From: Hydractinia symbiolongicarpus
Lineage: Eukaryota; Cnidaria; Hydrozoa; Anthoathecata; Hydractiniidae
Length of the DNA stretch: 64,000 nt
Assembly: GCF_029227915.1 (NCBI RefSeq)
Contig: NC_079881.1
Span: 1,984,001 to 2,048,000 of the forward strand
Reading direction: 5' to 3'
Shown here: positions 53,200 to 64,000 of the stretch, piece after piece
How positions within the stretch are numbered: the stretch's first letter is position 1
How the letters are laid out: each line of letters opens with the position of its first letter
Program-made: the position numbers and the translations under genes
Notes under the pieces: generated by a model
Told to the model about the DNA's origin: nothing
What the model saw: only the letters and a program-made list of their open reading frames with translations
Databases searched by the model: none

Positions 53200-56100
53200 T
53201 ACAAAGAAAGTACCCAGGGTGTAAACTCATTTCTCGAACGATTTTTTAAATTATTATTTCACCACTAAAACGCATGTGACTCGTAGTTTTCAAAAATGTT
53301 TTCATTTTTGATGAGACGCTTAAAGAAAGAGGTTTAATCGCCGGCAAACGAAAACCCGCGATTTCCCGTAAATCCCGGGCTTGGCCCGTATAGTCGAATG
53401 TATACAAAGGAAGTACCCAGGGAGTAAACTCATTTCCCAAACGATTTTTTAAATTTTTTTTTCACCACTAAAACGCTTGAGATTTGTAGTTTTTAAAAAT
53501 GTTTTCATTTTTGATGAGACGCTGAATAAAAGAAGTTTAATCGCAGGCAAACGAAAACCCGCGACTTCCCGTAAATCCGGACTCGGCCCGTATAGTCAAA
53601 AGTATAGAAAGAAAGTACCCAGGGAGTAAACTCATTTCCCGAACGATTTTTTAAATTATTATTTCACCACTAAAGCCCATGAGACTTGTAGTTTTTAAAA
53701 ATGTTTTTATTTTTGATGAGACGCTTAATGAAAGAGGTTTAATCGCCGGCAAACGAAATCCCGCGATTTCCCGTAAATGCCGGGCTTGGCCCGTATAGTC
53801 GAATGTATACAAAGAAAGTACCCAGGGAGTAAACTCATTTCCCGAACGATTTTTTAAATTTTTTTTCACCACTAAAACGCTTGAGACTTGTAGTTTTCAA
53901 AATGTTTTCATTTTTGATGAGACGCTGAATAAAAGAAGTTTAATCGCCGGCAAACTAAAACCCGCCATTTCCCGTAAACCCCGGACTCGGCCCGCATAGT
54001 CAAAAGTATACAAAAAAAGTACCCAGGGAGTAAACTCATTTCCCGAACGATTTTTTAAATTATTTTTTCACCACTAAAACGCATGAGACTTGTAGTTTTT
54101 AAAAATGCTTACATTTTTGATGAGACGCTGAATAAAAGAAGTTTAATCGCCGGCAAACGAAAACCTGCTATTTCCCGTAAATCCCGGACTCGGCCCGTAT
54201 AGTCAAAAGTATACAAAGAAAGTACCCAGGGAGTAAACTCATTTCCCGAACGATTTTTTAAATTATTATTTCACAACTAAAGCCCATGAGACTTGTAGTT
54301 TTTAAAAATGTTTTCATTTTTGATGAGACGCTTAATAAAAGAAGTTTAATCGCCGGCAAACGAAAACCTGCGACTTCCCGTAAATCCCGGACTCGGCCCG
54401 TATAGGCAAAAGTATACAAAGAAAGTACCCAGGGTGTAAACTCATTTCCCGAACGATTTTTTAAATTATTATTTCACCACTAAAACGCATGTGACTCGTA
54501 GTTTTCAAAAATGTTTTCATTTTTGATGAGACGCTTAAAGAAAGAGGTTTAATCGCCGGCAAACGAAAACCCGCGATTTCCCGTAAATCCCGGGCTTGGC
54601 CCGTATAGTCGAATGTATACAAAGAAAGTACCCAGGGAGTAAACTCATTTCCCGAACGATTTTTTAATTTTTTTTTTTACCACTATAGCCCATGAGACTT
54701 GTAGTTTTCAAAAATGTTTTTATTTTTGATGAGACGCTTAATGAAAGAGGTTTAATCGCCGGCAAACGAAATCCCGCGATTTCCCGTAAATCCCGGGCTT
54801 GGCCCGTATAGTCGAATGTATACAAAGGAAGTACCCAGGGTGTAAACTCATTTCCCGAACGATTTTTTAAATTTTTTTTTCACCACTAAAACGCTTGAGA
54901 TTTGTAGTTTTTAAAAATGTTTTCACTTTTGATGAGACGCTGAATAAAAGAAGTTTAATCGCAGGCAAACGAAAACCCGCGACTTCCCGTAAATCCAGAC
55001 TCGGCCCGTATAGTCAAAAGTATACAAAGAAAGTACCCAGGGAGTAAACTCATTTCCCGAACGATTTTTTAAATTATTATTTCACCACTAAAACGCTTGA
55101 GACTTGTAGTTTTTAAAAATGTTTTCATTTTTGATGAGACGCTGAATAAAAGAAGTTTAATCGCAGGCAAACGAAAACCCGCGACTTCCCGTAAATCCGG
55201 ACTCGGCCCGTATAGTCAAAAGTATACAAAGAAAGTACCCAGGGAGTAAACTCATTTCCCGAACGATTTTTTAAATTATTATTTCACCACTAAAGCCCAT
55301 GAGACTTGTAGTTTTTAAAAATGTTTTTATTTTTGATGAGACGCTTAATGAAAGAGGTTTAATCGCCGGCAAACGAAAACCCGCGATTTCCCGTAAATCC
55401 CGGGCTTGGCCCGTATAGTCGAATGTATACTAAGAAAGTACCCAGGGTGTAAACTCATTTCCCGAACGATTTTTTAAATTTTTTTTTTACCACTATAGCC
55501 CATGAGACTTGTAGTTTCCAAAAATGCTTTTATTTTTGATGAGACGCTTAATGAAAGAGGTTTAATCGCCGGCAAACGAAATCCCGCGATTTCCCGTAAA
55601 TCCCGGGCTTGGCCCGTATAGTCGAATGTATACAAAGGAAGTACCCAGGCAGTAAACTCTTTTCCCGAACGATTTTTTAAATTTTTTTTTCACCACTAAA
55701 ACGCTTGAGATTTGTAGTTTTTAAAAATGTTTTCATTTTTGATGAGACGCTGAATAAAAGAAGTTTAATCGCAGGCAAACGAAAACCCGCGACTTCCCGT
55801 AATCCGGACTCGGCCCGTATAGTCAAAAGTATAGAAAGAAAGTACCCAGGGAGTAAACTCATTTCCCGAACGATTTTTTAAATTATTATTTCACCACTAA
55901 AGCCCATGAGACTTGTAGTTTTTAAAAATGTTTTTATTTTTGATGAGACGCTTAATAAAAGAGGTTTAATCGCCGGCAAACGAAATCCCGCGATTTCCCG
56001 TAAATGCCGGGCTTGGCCCGTATAGTCGAATGTATACAAAGAAAGTACCCAGGGAGTAAACTCATTTCCCGAACGATTTTTTAAATTTTTTTTCACCACT

Positions 56101-58900
56101 AAAACGCTTGAGACTTGTAGTTTTCAAAAATGTTTTCATTTTTGATGAGATGCTGAATAAAAGAAGTTTAATCGCCGGCAAACCAAAACCCGCCATTTCC
56201 CGTAAACCCCGGACTCGGCCCGCATAGTCAAAAGTATACAAAAAAAGTACCCAGGGAGTAAACTCATTTCCCGAACAATTTTTTAAATTATTTTTTCACC
56301 ACTAAAACGCATGAGACTTGTAGTTTTTTAAAATGTTTACATTTTTGATGAGACGCTGAATAAAAGAAGTTTAATCGCCGGCAAACGAAAACCTGCTATT
56401 TCCCGTAAATCCCGGACTCGGCCCGTATAGTCAAAAGTATACAAAGAAAGTACCCAGGGAGTAAACTCATTTCCCGAACGATTTTTTAAATTATTATTTC
56501 ACAACTAAAGCCCATGAGACTTGTAGTTTTTAAAAATGTTTTTATTTTTGATGAGACGCTTAATGAAAGAGGTTTAATCGCCGGCAAACGAAAACCCGCG
56601 ATTTCCCGTAAATCCCGGGCTTGGCCCGTATAGTCGAATGTATACAAGGAAGTACCCAGGGAGTAAACTCATTTCCCGAACGATTTTTTAAATTTTTTTT
56701 TAACCACTAAAACGCTTGAGATTTGTAGTTTTTAAAAATGTTTTCATTTTTGATGAGACGCTGAATAAAAGAAGTTTAATCGCAGGCAAACGAAAACCCG
56801 CGACTTCCCGTAAATCCGGACTCGGCCCGTATAGTCAAAAGTATAGAAAGAAAGTACCCAGGGAGTAAACTCATTTCCCGAACGATTTTTTAAATTATTA
56901 TTTCACCACTAAAGCCCATGAGACTTGTAGTTTTTAAAAATGTTTTTATTTTTGATGAGACGCTTAATGAAAGAGGTTTAATCGCCGGCAAACGAAATCC
57001 CGCGATTTCCCGTAAATGCCGGGCTTGGCCCGTATAGTCGAATGTATACAAAGAAAGTACCCAGGGAGTAAACTCATTTCCCGAACGATTTTTTAAATTT
57101 TTTTTCACCACTAAAACGCTTGAGACTTGTAGTTTTCAAAAATGTTTTCATTTTTGATGAGATGCTGAATAAAAGAAGTTTAATCGCCGGCAAACCAAAA
57201 CCCGCCATTTCCCGTAAACCCCGGACTCGGCCCGCATAGTCAAAAGTATACAAAAAAAGTACCCAGGGAGTAAACTCATTTCCCGAACAATTTTTTAAAT
57301 TATTTTTTCACCACTAAAACGCATGAGACTTGTAGTTTTTTAAAATGTTTACATTTTTGATGAGACGCTGAATAAAAGAAGTTTAATCGCCGGCAAACGA
57401 AAACCTGCTATTTCCCGTAAATCCCGGACTCGGCCCGTATAGTCAAAAGTATACAAAGAAAGTACCCAGGGAGTAAACTCATTTCCCGAACGATTTTTTA
57501 AATTATTATTTCACAACTAAAGCCCATGAGACTTGTAGTTTTTAAAAATGTTTTTATTTTTGATGAGACGCTTAATGAAAGAGGTTTAATCGCCGGCAAA
57601 CGAAAACCCGCGATTTCCCGTAAATCCCGGGCTTGGCCCGTATAGTCGAATGTATACAAGGAAGTACCCAGGGAGTAAACTCATTTCCCGAACGATTTTT
57701 TAAATTTTTTTTTAACCACTAAAACGCTTGAGATTTGTAGTTTTTAAAAATGTTTTCATTTTTGATGAGACGCTGAATAAAAGAAGTTTAATCGCAGGCA
57801 AACGAAAACCCGCGACTTCCCGTAAATCCGGACTCGGCCCGTATAGTCAAAAGTATAGAAAGAAAGTACCCAGGGAGTAAACTCATTTCCCGAACGATTT
57901 TTTAAATTATTATTTCACCACTAAAGCCCATGAGACTTGTAGTTTTTAAAAATGTTTTTATTTTTGATGAGACGCTTAATGAAAGAGGTTTAATCGCCGG
58001 CAAACGAAATCCCGCGATTTCCCGTAAATGCCGGGCTTGGCCCGTATAGTCGAATGTATACAAAGAAAGTACCCAGGGAGTAAACTCATTTCCCGAACGA
58101 TTTTTTAAATTTTTTTTCACCACTAAAACGCTTGAGACTTGTAGTTTTCAAAAATGTTTTCATTTTTGATGAGACGCTGAATAAAAGAAGTTTAATCGCC
58201 GGCAAACTAAAACCCGCCATTTCCCGAAAACCCCGGACTCGGCCCGCATAGTCAAAAGTATACAAAAAAAGTACCCAGGGAGTAAACTCATTTCCCGAAC
58301 GATTTTTTAAATTATTTTTTCACCACTAAAACGCATGAGACTTGTAGTTTTTAAAAATGTTTACATTTTTGATGAGACGCTGAATAAAAGAAGTTTAATC
58401 GCCGGCAAACGAAAACCTGCTATTTCCCGTAAATCCCGGACTCCGCCCGTATAGTCAAAAGTATACAAAGAAAGTACCCAGGGAGTAAACTCATTTACCG
58501 AACGATTTTTTAAATTATTATTTCACAACTAAAGCCCATGAGACTTGTAGTTTTTAAAAATGTTTTCATTTTTGATGAGACGCTTAATAAAAGAATTTTA
58601 ATCGCCGGCAAACAAAAACCCGCGACTTCCCGTAAATCCCGGACTCGGCCCGTATAGGCAAAAGTATGCAAAGAAAGTACTCAGGGTGTAAACTCATTTC
58701 CCGAACGATTTTTTAAATTATTATTTCACCACTAAAACGCATGTGACTCGTAGTTTTCAAAAATGTTTTCATTTTTGATGAGACGCTTAAAGAAAGAGGT
58801 TTAATCGCCGGCAAACGAAAACCCGCGATTTCCCGTAAATCCCGGGCTTGGCCCGTATAGTCGAATGTATACAAAGAAAGTACCCAGGGAGTAAACTCAT
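53200..58900. repeat. 5-mer higher-order repeat (1,012 bp) and related 6-mer copies
   Basis: Type A monomers with GTAAATGCCGGGCTTGG recur in the groups ending near 56,099, 57,111 and 58,123, at 1,012 bp (five units). GTATAGAAAGAAAG recurs near 53604, 55830, 56842 and 57854. ACGCATGTGACTCGTAG occurs with CGCATG at 53271, 54486 and 58738, giving a 6-mer and a 21-mer distance. A TTTACATTTTTGATG monomer belongs to the same unit. Confidence 0.85.
55950..58123. repeat. Near-perfect recent 1,012 bp tandem duplication
   Basis: From about 55,950-57,111 to 56,962-58,123 I saw no difference on reading. Shared private variants include GATGAGATGCTG, GGCAAACCAAAACC, GAACAATTTTTTAA, TAGTTTTTTAAAATG and GTATACAAGGAAG. 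Copies further out differ at several of these sites, for example GAGACGCTG and GGCAAACTAAAACC near 58,170-58,210. This is the youngest-looking duplication in the window. Confidence 0.8.
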
Positions 58901-61900
58901 TTCCCGAACGATTTTTTAAATTTTTTTTTTACCACTATAGCCCATGAGACTTGTAGTTTTCAAAAATGTTTTTATTTTTGATGAGACGCTTAATGAAAGA
59001 GGTTTAATCGCCGGCAAACGAAATCCCGCGATTTCCCGTAAATCCCGGGCTTGGCCCGTATAGCCGAATGTATACAAAGGAAGTACCCAGGGAGTAAACT
59101 CATTTCCCGAACGATTTTTTAAATTTTTTTTCACCACTAAAACGCTTCAGACTTGTAGTTTTTAAAAATCTTTTCATTCTTGATGAGACGCTGAATAAAA
59201 GAAGTTTAATCGCCGGCAAACGACAACCCGCGACTTCCCGTAAATCCGGCCTCGGCCCGTATAGTCAAAAATATACAAAGAAAGTACCCAGGGAGTAAAC
59301 TCATTTCCCGAACGATTTTTTAAATTATTATTTCACCACTAAAGCCCATGAGACTTGTAGTTTTTAAAAATGTTTTCATTTTTGATGAGACGCTGAATAA
59401 AAGAAGTTTAATCGCCGGCAAGCGAAAACCCGCGACTTCCCGTAAATCCCGGACTCGGCCCGTATAGTCAAAAGTATACAAAGAAAGTACCCAGGAAGTA
59501 AACTCATTTCCCGAAGGATTTTTTAATTTATTTTTTCACCACTAAAACGCATGAGACTTGTAGTTTTTAAAAATGTTTTCATTTTTGATGAGACGCTGAA
59601 CAAAAGAAGTTTAATCGCCGGCAAACGAAAACCTGCGATTTCCCGTAAATCCCGGACTCGGCCCGTATAGGCAAAAGTATACAAAGAAAGTACCCAGGGT
59701 GTAAACTCATTTCCCGAACGATTTTTTAAATTATTATTTCACCACTAAAACGCATGAGACTTGTAGTTTTCAAAAATGTTTTCATTTTTGATGAGACGCT
59801 TAATAAAAGAGGTTTAATCGCCGGCAAACGAAAACCCGCGATTTCCCGTAAATCCCGGGCTTGGCCCGTAAAGTCGAATGTATACAAAGAAAGTACTCAG
59901 GGAGTAAACTCATTTCCCGAACGATTTTTTAAATTTTTTTTTCACCACTAAAACGCATGAGACTTGTAGTTTTTAAAAATGTTTTCATTTTTGATGAGAC
60001 GCTGAACAAAAGAAGTTTAATCGCCGGCAAACGAAAACCTGCGATTTCCCGTAAATCCCGGACTCGGCCCGTATAGTCAAAAGTATACAAAGAAAGTAAC
60101 CAGGGTGTAAACTCATTTCCCGAACGTTTTTTTTAAATTATTATTTCACCACTAAAGCCCATGAGACTTGTAGTTTTTAAAAATGTTTTCATTTTTGATG
60201 AGACGCTGAATAAAAGAAGTTTAATCGCCGGCAAACGAAAACCCGCGACTTCCCGTAAATCCGGACTCGGCCCGTATAGCAAAAGTATACAAAGAAAGTA
60301 CCCAGGGAGTAAACTCATTTCCCGAACGATTTTTTAAATTATTATTTCACCACTAAAGCCCATGAGACTTGTAGTTTTTAAAAATGTTTTCATTTTTGAT
60401 GAGACGCTGAATAAAAGAAGTTTAATCGCCGGCAAACAAAACCCGCGACTTCCCGTAAAATTCCGGACTCGGCCCATATAGGCAAAAGTATACAAAGAAA
60501 GTACCCAGGGTGTAAACTCATTTCCCGAACAATTTTTTAAATTATTATTTCACCACTAAAACGCATGAGACTTGTAGTTTTCAAAAATGTTTTCATTTTT
60601 GATGAGACGCTTAATGAAAGAGGTTTAATCGCCGGCAAACGAAAACCCGCGATTTCCCGTAAATCCCGGGCTTGGCCTGTATAGTCGAATGTATACAAAG
60701 AAAGTACTCAGGGAGTAAACTCATTTCCCGAACGATTTTTTAAATTTTTTTTTCACCACTAAAACGCATGAGACTTGTAGTTTTTAAAAAGGTTTTCATT
60801 TTTGATGAGACGCTGAATAAAAGAAGTTTAATCGCCGGCAAACGAAAACCCGCGACTTCCCGTAAATCCGGACTTGGCCCGTATAGTCAAAAGTATACAA
60901 AGAAAGTACCCAGGGAGTAAACTCATTTCCCGAACGATTTCTTAAATTATTATTTCACCACTAAAGCCCATGAGACTTGTAGTTTTTAAAAATGTTTTCA
61001 TTTTTGATGAGACGCTGAATAAAAGAAGTTTAATCGCCGGCAAACGAAAATCCGCGACTTCCCGTAAATCCGGACTTGGCCCGTATAGTCAAAAGTATAC
61101 AAAGAAAGTACCCAGGGTGTAAACTCATTTCCCGAACGATTTTTTAAATTATTTTTTCACCACTAAAACGCATGAGACTTGTAGTTTTCAAAAATGTTTT
61201 CATTTTTGATGAGACGCTTAATGAAAGAGGTTTAATCGCCGGCAAACGAAAACCTGCGATTTCCCGTAAATCCCGGACTCGGCCCGTATAGTCAAAAGTA
61301 TACAAAGAAAGTACTCAGGGTGTAAACTCATTTCCCGAACGTTTTTTTAAATTATTATTTCACCACTAAAGCCCATGAGACTTGTAGTTTTTAAAAATGT
61401 TTTCATTTTTGATGAGACGCTGAATAAAAGAAGTTTAATCGCCGGCAAACGAAAACCCGCGACTTCCCGTAAATCCGGATTCGGCCCGTATAGTCAAAAG
61501 TATACAAAGAAAGTAACCAGGGTGTAAACTCATTTCCCGAACGTTTTTTTTAAATTATTATTTCACCACTAAAGCCCATGAGACTTGTAGTTTTTAAAAA
61601 TGTTTTCATTTTTGATGAGACGCTGAATAAAAGAAGTTTAATCGCCGGCAAACGAAAACCTGCGACTTCCCGTAAATCCGGACTCGGCCCGTATAGCAAA
61701 AGTATACAAAGAAAGTACCCAGGGAGTAAACTCATTTCCCGAACGATTTTTTAAATTATTATTTCACCACTAAAGCCCATGAGACTTGTAGTTTTTAAAA
61801 ATGTTTTCATTTTTGATGAGACGCTGAATAAAAGAAGTTTAATCGCCGGCAAACAAAACCCGCGACTTCCCGTAAAATTCCGGACTCGGCCCATATAGGC

Positions 61901-64000
61901 AAAAGTATACAAAGAAAGTACCCAGGGTGTAAACTCATTTCCCGAACAATTTTTTAAATTATTATTTCACCACTAAAACGCATGAGACTTGTAGTTTTCA
62001 AAAATGTTTTCATTTTTGATGAGACGCTTAATGAAAGAGGTTTAATCGCCGGCAAACGAAAACCCGCGATTTCCCGTAAATCCCGGGCTTGGCCTGTATA
62101 GTCGAATGTATACAAAGAAAGTACTCAGGGAGTAAACTCATTTCCCGAACGATTTTTTAAATTTTTTTTTCACCACTAAAACGCATGAGACTTGTAGTTT
62201 TTAAAAAGGTTTTCATTTTTGATGAGACGCTGAATAAAAGAAGTTTAATCGCCGGCAAACGAAAACCCGTGACTTCCCGTAAATCCGGACTTGGCCCGTA
62301 TAGTCAAAAGTATACAAAGAAAGTACCCAGGGAGTAAACTCATTTCCCGAACGATTTCTTAAATTATTATTTCACCACTAAAGCCCATGAGACTTGTAGT
62401 TTTTAAAAATGTTTTCATTTTTGATGAGACGCTGAATAAAAGAAGTTTAATCGCCGGCAAACGAAAATCCGCGACTTCCCGTAAATCCGGACTTGGCCCG
62501 TATAGTCAAAAGTATACAAAGAAAGTACCCAGGGTGTAAACTCATTTCCCGAACGATTTTTTAAATTATTTTTTCACCACTAAAACGCATGAGACTTGTA
62601 GTTTTCAAAAATGTTTTCATTTTTGATGAGACGCTTAATGAAAGAGGTTTAATCGCCGGCAAACGAAAACCTGCGATTTCCCGTAAATCCCGGACTCGGC
62701 CCGTATACTCAAAAGTATACAAAGAAAGTACTCAGGGTGTAAACTCATTTCCCGAACGTTTTTTTAAATTATTATTTCACCACTAAAGCCCATGAGACTT
62801 GTAGTTTTTAAAAATGTTTTCATTTTTGATGAGACGCTGAATAAAAGAAGTTTAATCGCCGGCAAACGAAAACCCGCGACTTCCCGTAAATCCGGATTCG
62901 GCCCGTATAGTCAAAAGTATACAAAGAAAGTACCCAGGCAGTAAACTCATTTCCCGAACGATTTTTTAAATTATTATTTCACCACTATAGCCCATGAGAC
63001 TTGTAGTTTTTAAAAATGTTTTCATTTTTGATGAGACGCTGAATAAAAGAAGTTAAATCGCCGGCAAACAAAACCCGCGACTTCCCGTAAATCCCGGGCT
63101 TGGCCCGTATAGTCGAATGTATACAAAGAAAGTACCCAGGGAGTAAACTCATTTCCCGAACGATTTTTTAAATTTTTTTTTTACCACTAAAACGCATGAG
63201 ACTTGTAGTTTTCAAAATGTTTTCATTTTTGATGAGACGCTGAATAAAAGAAGTTTAATCGCCGGCAAACGAAAACCTGTGATTTCCCGTAAATCCCGGA
63301 CTCGGCCCGTATAGTCAAAAGTATACAAAGAAAGTACCCAGGGTGTAAACTCATTTCCCGAACGTTTTTTTAAATTATTATTTCACCACTAAAGCCCATG
63401 AGACTTGTAGTTTTTAAAAATGTTTTCATTTTTAATGAGACGCTGAATAAAAGAAGTTTAATCGCCGGCAAACGAAAACCCGCAACTTCCCGTAAATCCG
63501 GACTCGGCCCGCATAGCAAAAGTATACAAAGAAAGTACCCAGGGAGTAAACTCATTTCCCGAACGAATTTTTAAATTATTATTTCACCACTAAAGCCCAT
63601 GAGACTTGTAGTTTTTAAAAATGTTTTCATTTTTGATGAGACGCTGAATAAAAGAAGTTTAATCGCCGGCAAACAAAACCCGCGACTTCCCGTAAATCCC
63701 GGACTCGGCCCGTATAGGCAAAAGTATACAAAGAAAGTACCCAGGGTGTAAACTCATTTCCCGAACGATTTTTTAAATTATTATTTCACCACTAAAACGC
63801 ATGAGACTTGTAGTTTTCAAAAATGTTTTCATTTTTGATGAGACGCTTAATGAAAGAAGTTTAATCGCCGGCAAACGAAAACACGCGATTTCCCGTAAAT
63901 CCCGGGCTTGGCCCGTATAGTCGAATGTATACAAAGAAAGTACTCAGGGAGTAAACTCATTTCCCGAACGATTTTTTAAATATTTTTTTCACCACTAAAA
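58900..64000. repeat. 7-mer higher-order repeat (1,417 bp), then related units
   Basis: The groups starting near 60,133 and 61,550 match over seven monomers. Markers are GTATAGCAAAAGTATAC, GGCAAACAAAACCC with GTAAAATTCCGGACTCGG and CCATATAGGC, TTTAAAAAGGTTTTC, ACGATTTCTTAAATT and GTACTCAGGG. A few substitutions separate them: CCCGTGACTT near 62268 against CCCGCGACTT near 60850, and GTATACTC near 62703 against GTATAGTC. A partly similar unit begins near 63,370, nine monomers later. The array runs off the window end. Confidence 0.85.

Larger units (their letters stand above)
32620..53200. repeat. Long mosaic block with distant multi-monomer copies
   Basis: No single HOR period fits, but groups of marked monomers recur. 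The group with CGGGGAGTAAACTC, GAGAGGCTGAATAAAAG, ATCGACGGCAAACG and CCGCTACTTCCCG lies near 32,800, 37,861 and 44,134, at distances of 5,061 bp (25 units) and 6,273 bp (31 units). A monomer with CACTATAACGC and GACGTTGAATA(A/G)AAG recurs near 36868, 37476, 40311, 41727, 42535, 43748, 47594, 49011, 50224, 50832 and 52046, spaced by 3 to 19 units. A CGCAGGCAAACG monomer and a GTAAATGCCGGGCTTGG monomer also recur repeatedly. No gene or unique DNA lies in the block. Confidence 0.75.
1..64000. repeat. Tandem satellite array, 202-203 bp monomer, about 316 copies
   Basis: The entire window is a head-to-tail tandem repeat in one orientation. Units open with CTTGTAG and close with a T-rich tract, CACCACTAAA and ATGAGA or TTGAGA. 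Anchors at 1, 203, 405, 608 and 63807 give a mean period of about 202.6 bp. Copies differ mainly by single-base substitutions and by length change in the poly-T tract. The array continues past both ends: base 1 is exactly a monomer start, and the final unit (63807-64000) stops about 9 bp short. I saw no inversion, no mobile-element insertion and no unique DNA. Arrays of this size and monomer length are typical of centromeric or pericentromeric heterochromatin in eukaryotes; that role is inferred, not shown. I do not recognise the family or the species. Confidence 0.98.

Noticed and set aside
1-64000. CRISPR array
   Set aside because: The repeating unit is the full 202-203 bp with no unique spacers, and no cas genes are present.

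Overview
The whole 64 kb window is one uninterrupted tandem satellite-DNA array. The basic monomer is 202-203 bp, head to tail and in one orientation throughout. Anchoring on the CTTGTAG that opens each unit (positions 1, 203, 405, 608 ... 63807) gives a mean period of about 202.6 bp, so about 315 complete copies plus a partial last one. I find no protein-coding gene, RNA gene, transposon, CRISPR array, origin or unique-sequence island. The reading frames present are open stretches inside the repeat, mostly on the minus strand, and they shift frame between copies.

The organism is a eukaryote, because no prokaryotic genome carries arrays like this. Size, monomer length and nested higher-order structure fit a centromeric or pericentromeric satellite, but this is inference: the monomer is not one I recognise, and the sequence alone does not separate plant from animal. 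CpG is over-represented (12-13 CpG per monomer at about 38% GC, roughly 1.6-1.8 times expectation by hand count). That argues against long exposure to germline CpG methylation.

Two main monomer haplotypes, A and B, plus recombinants, make up the array. A has GACGCTTAATGAAAG, CCCGGGCTTGGCCCG and GTCGAATGTATAC. B has GACGCTGAATAAAAG, CCGGACTCGGCCCG and GTCAAAAGTATAC. They are arranged in changing higher-order repeats (HORs) rather than one fixed HOR. In order: an 8-mer duplication (about 0.6-3.6 kb); four copies of a 7-mer (3.6-9.1 kb); interleaved 9-, 10- and 7-mer blocks (8.8-14 kb); a mixed zone (14-16.8 kb); 3/4-mer units inside a 16-mer, 3,241 bp tandem duplication (16.8-24.3 kb); an 810 bp 4-mer (24.3-27.7 kb); a 3/4/13-mer mosaic that includes three monomers with a telomere-like TTAGGGTTA (27.7-32.6 kb); a large mosaic with 25- and 31-monomer-distant copies and a datable dimer insertion (32.6-53.2 kb); a 1,012 bp 5-mer with one near-perfect duplication (53.2-58.9 kb); and a 1,417 bp 7-mer (58.9-64 kb).

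The most informative signals are structural: conserved dyad symmetries in each monomer, crossover-type chimeric monomers, and a step-by-step record of unequal exchange. Nothing indicates a gene-encoded system here. All comparisons were made by eye from shared private variants; no alignment or database search was run.
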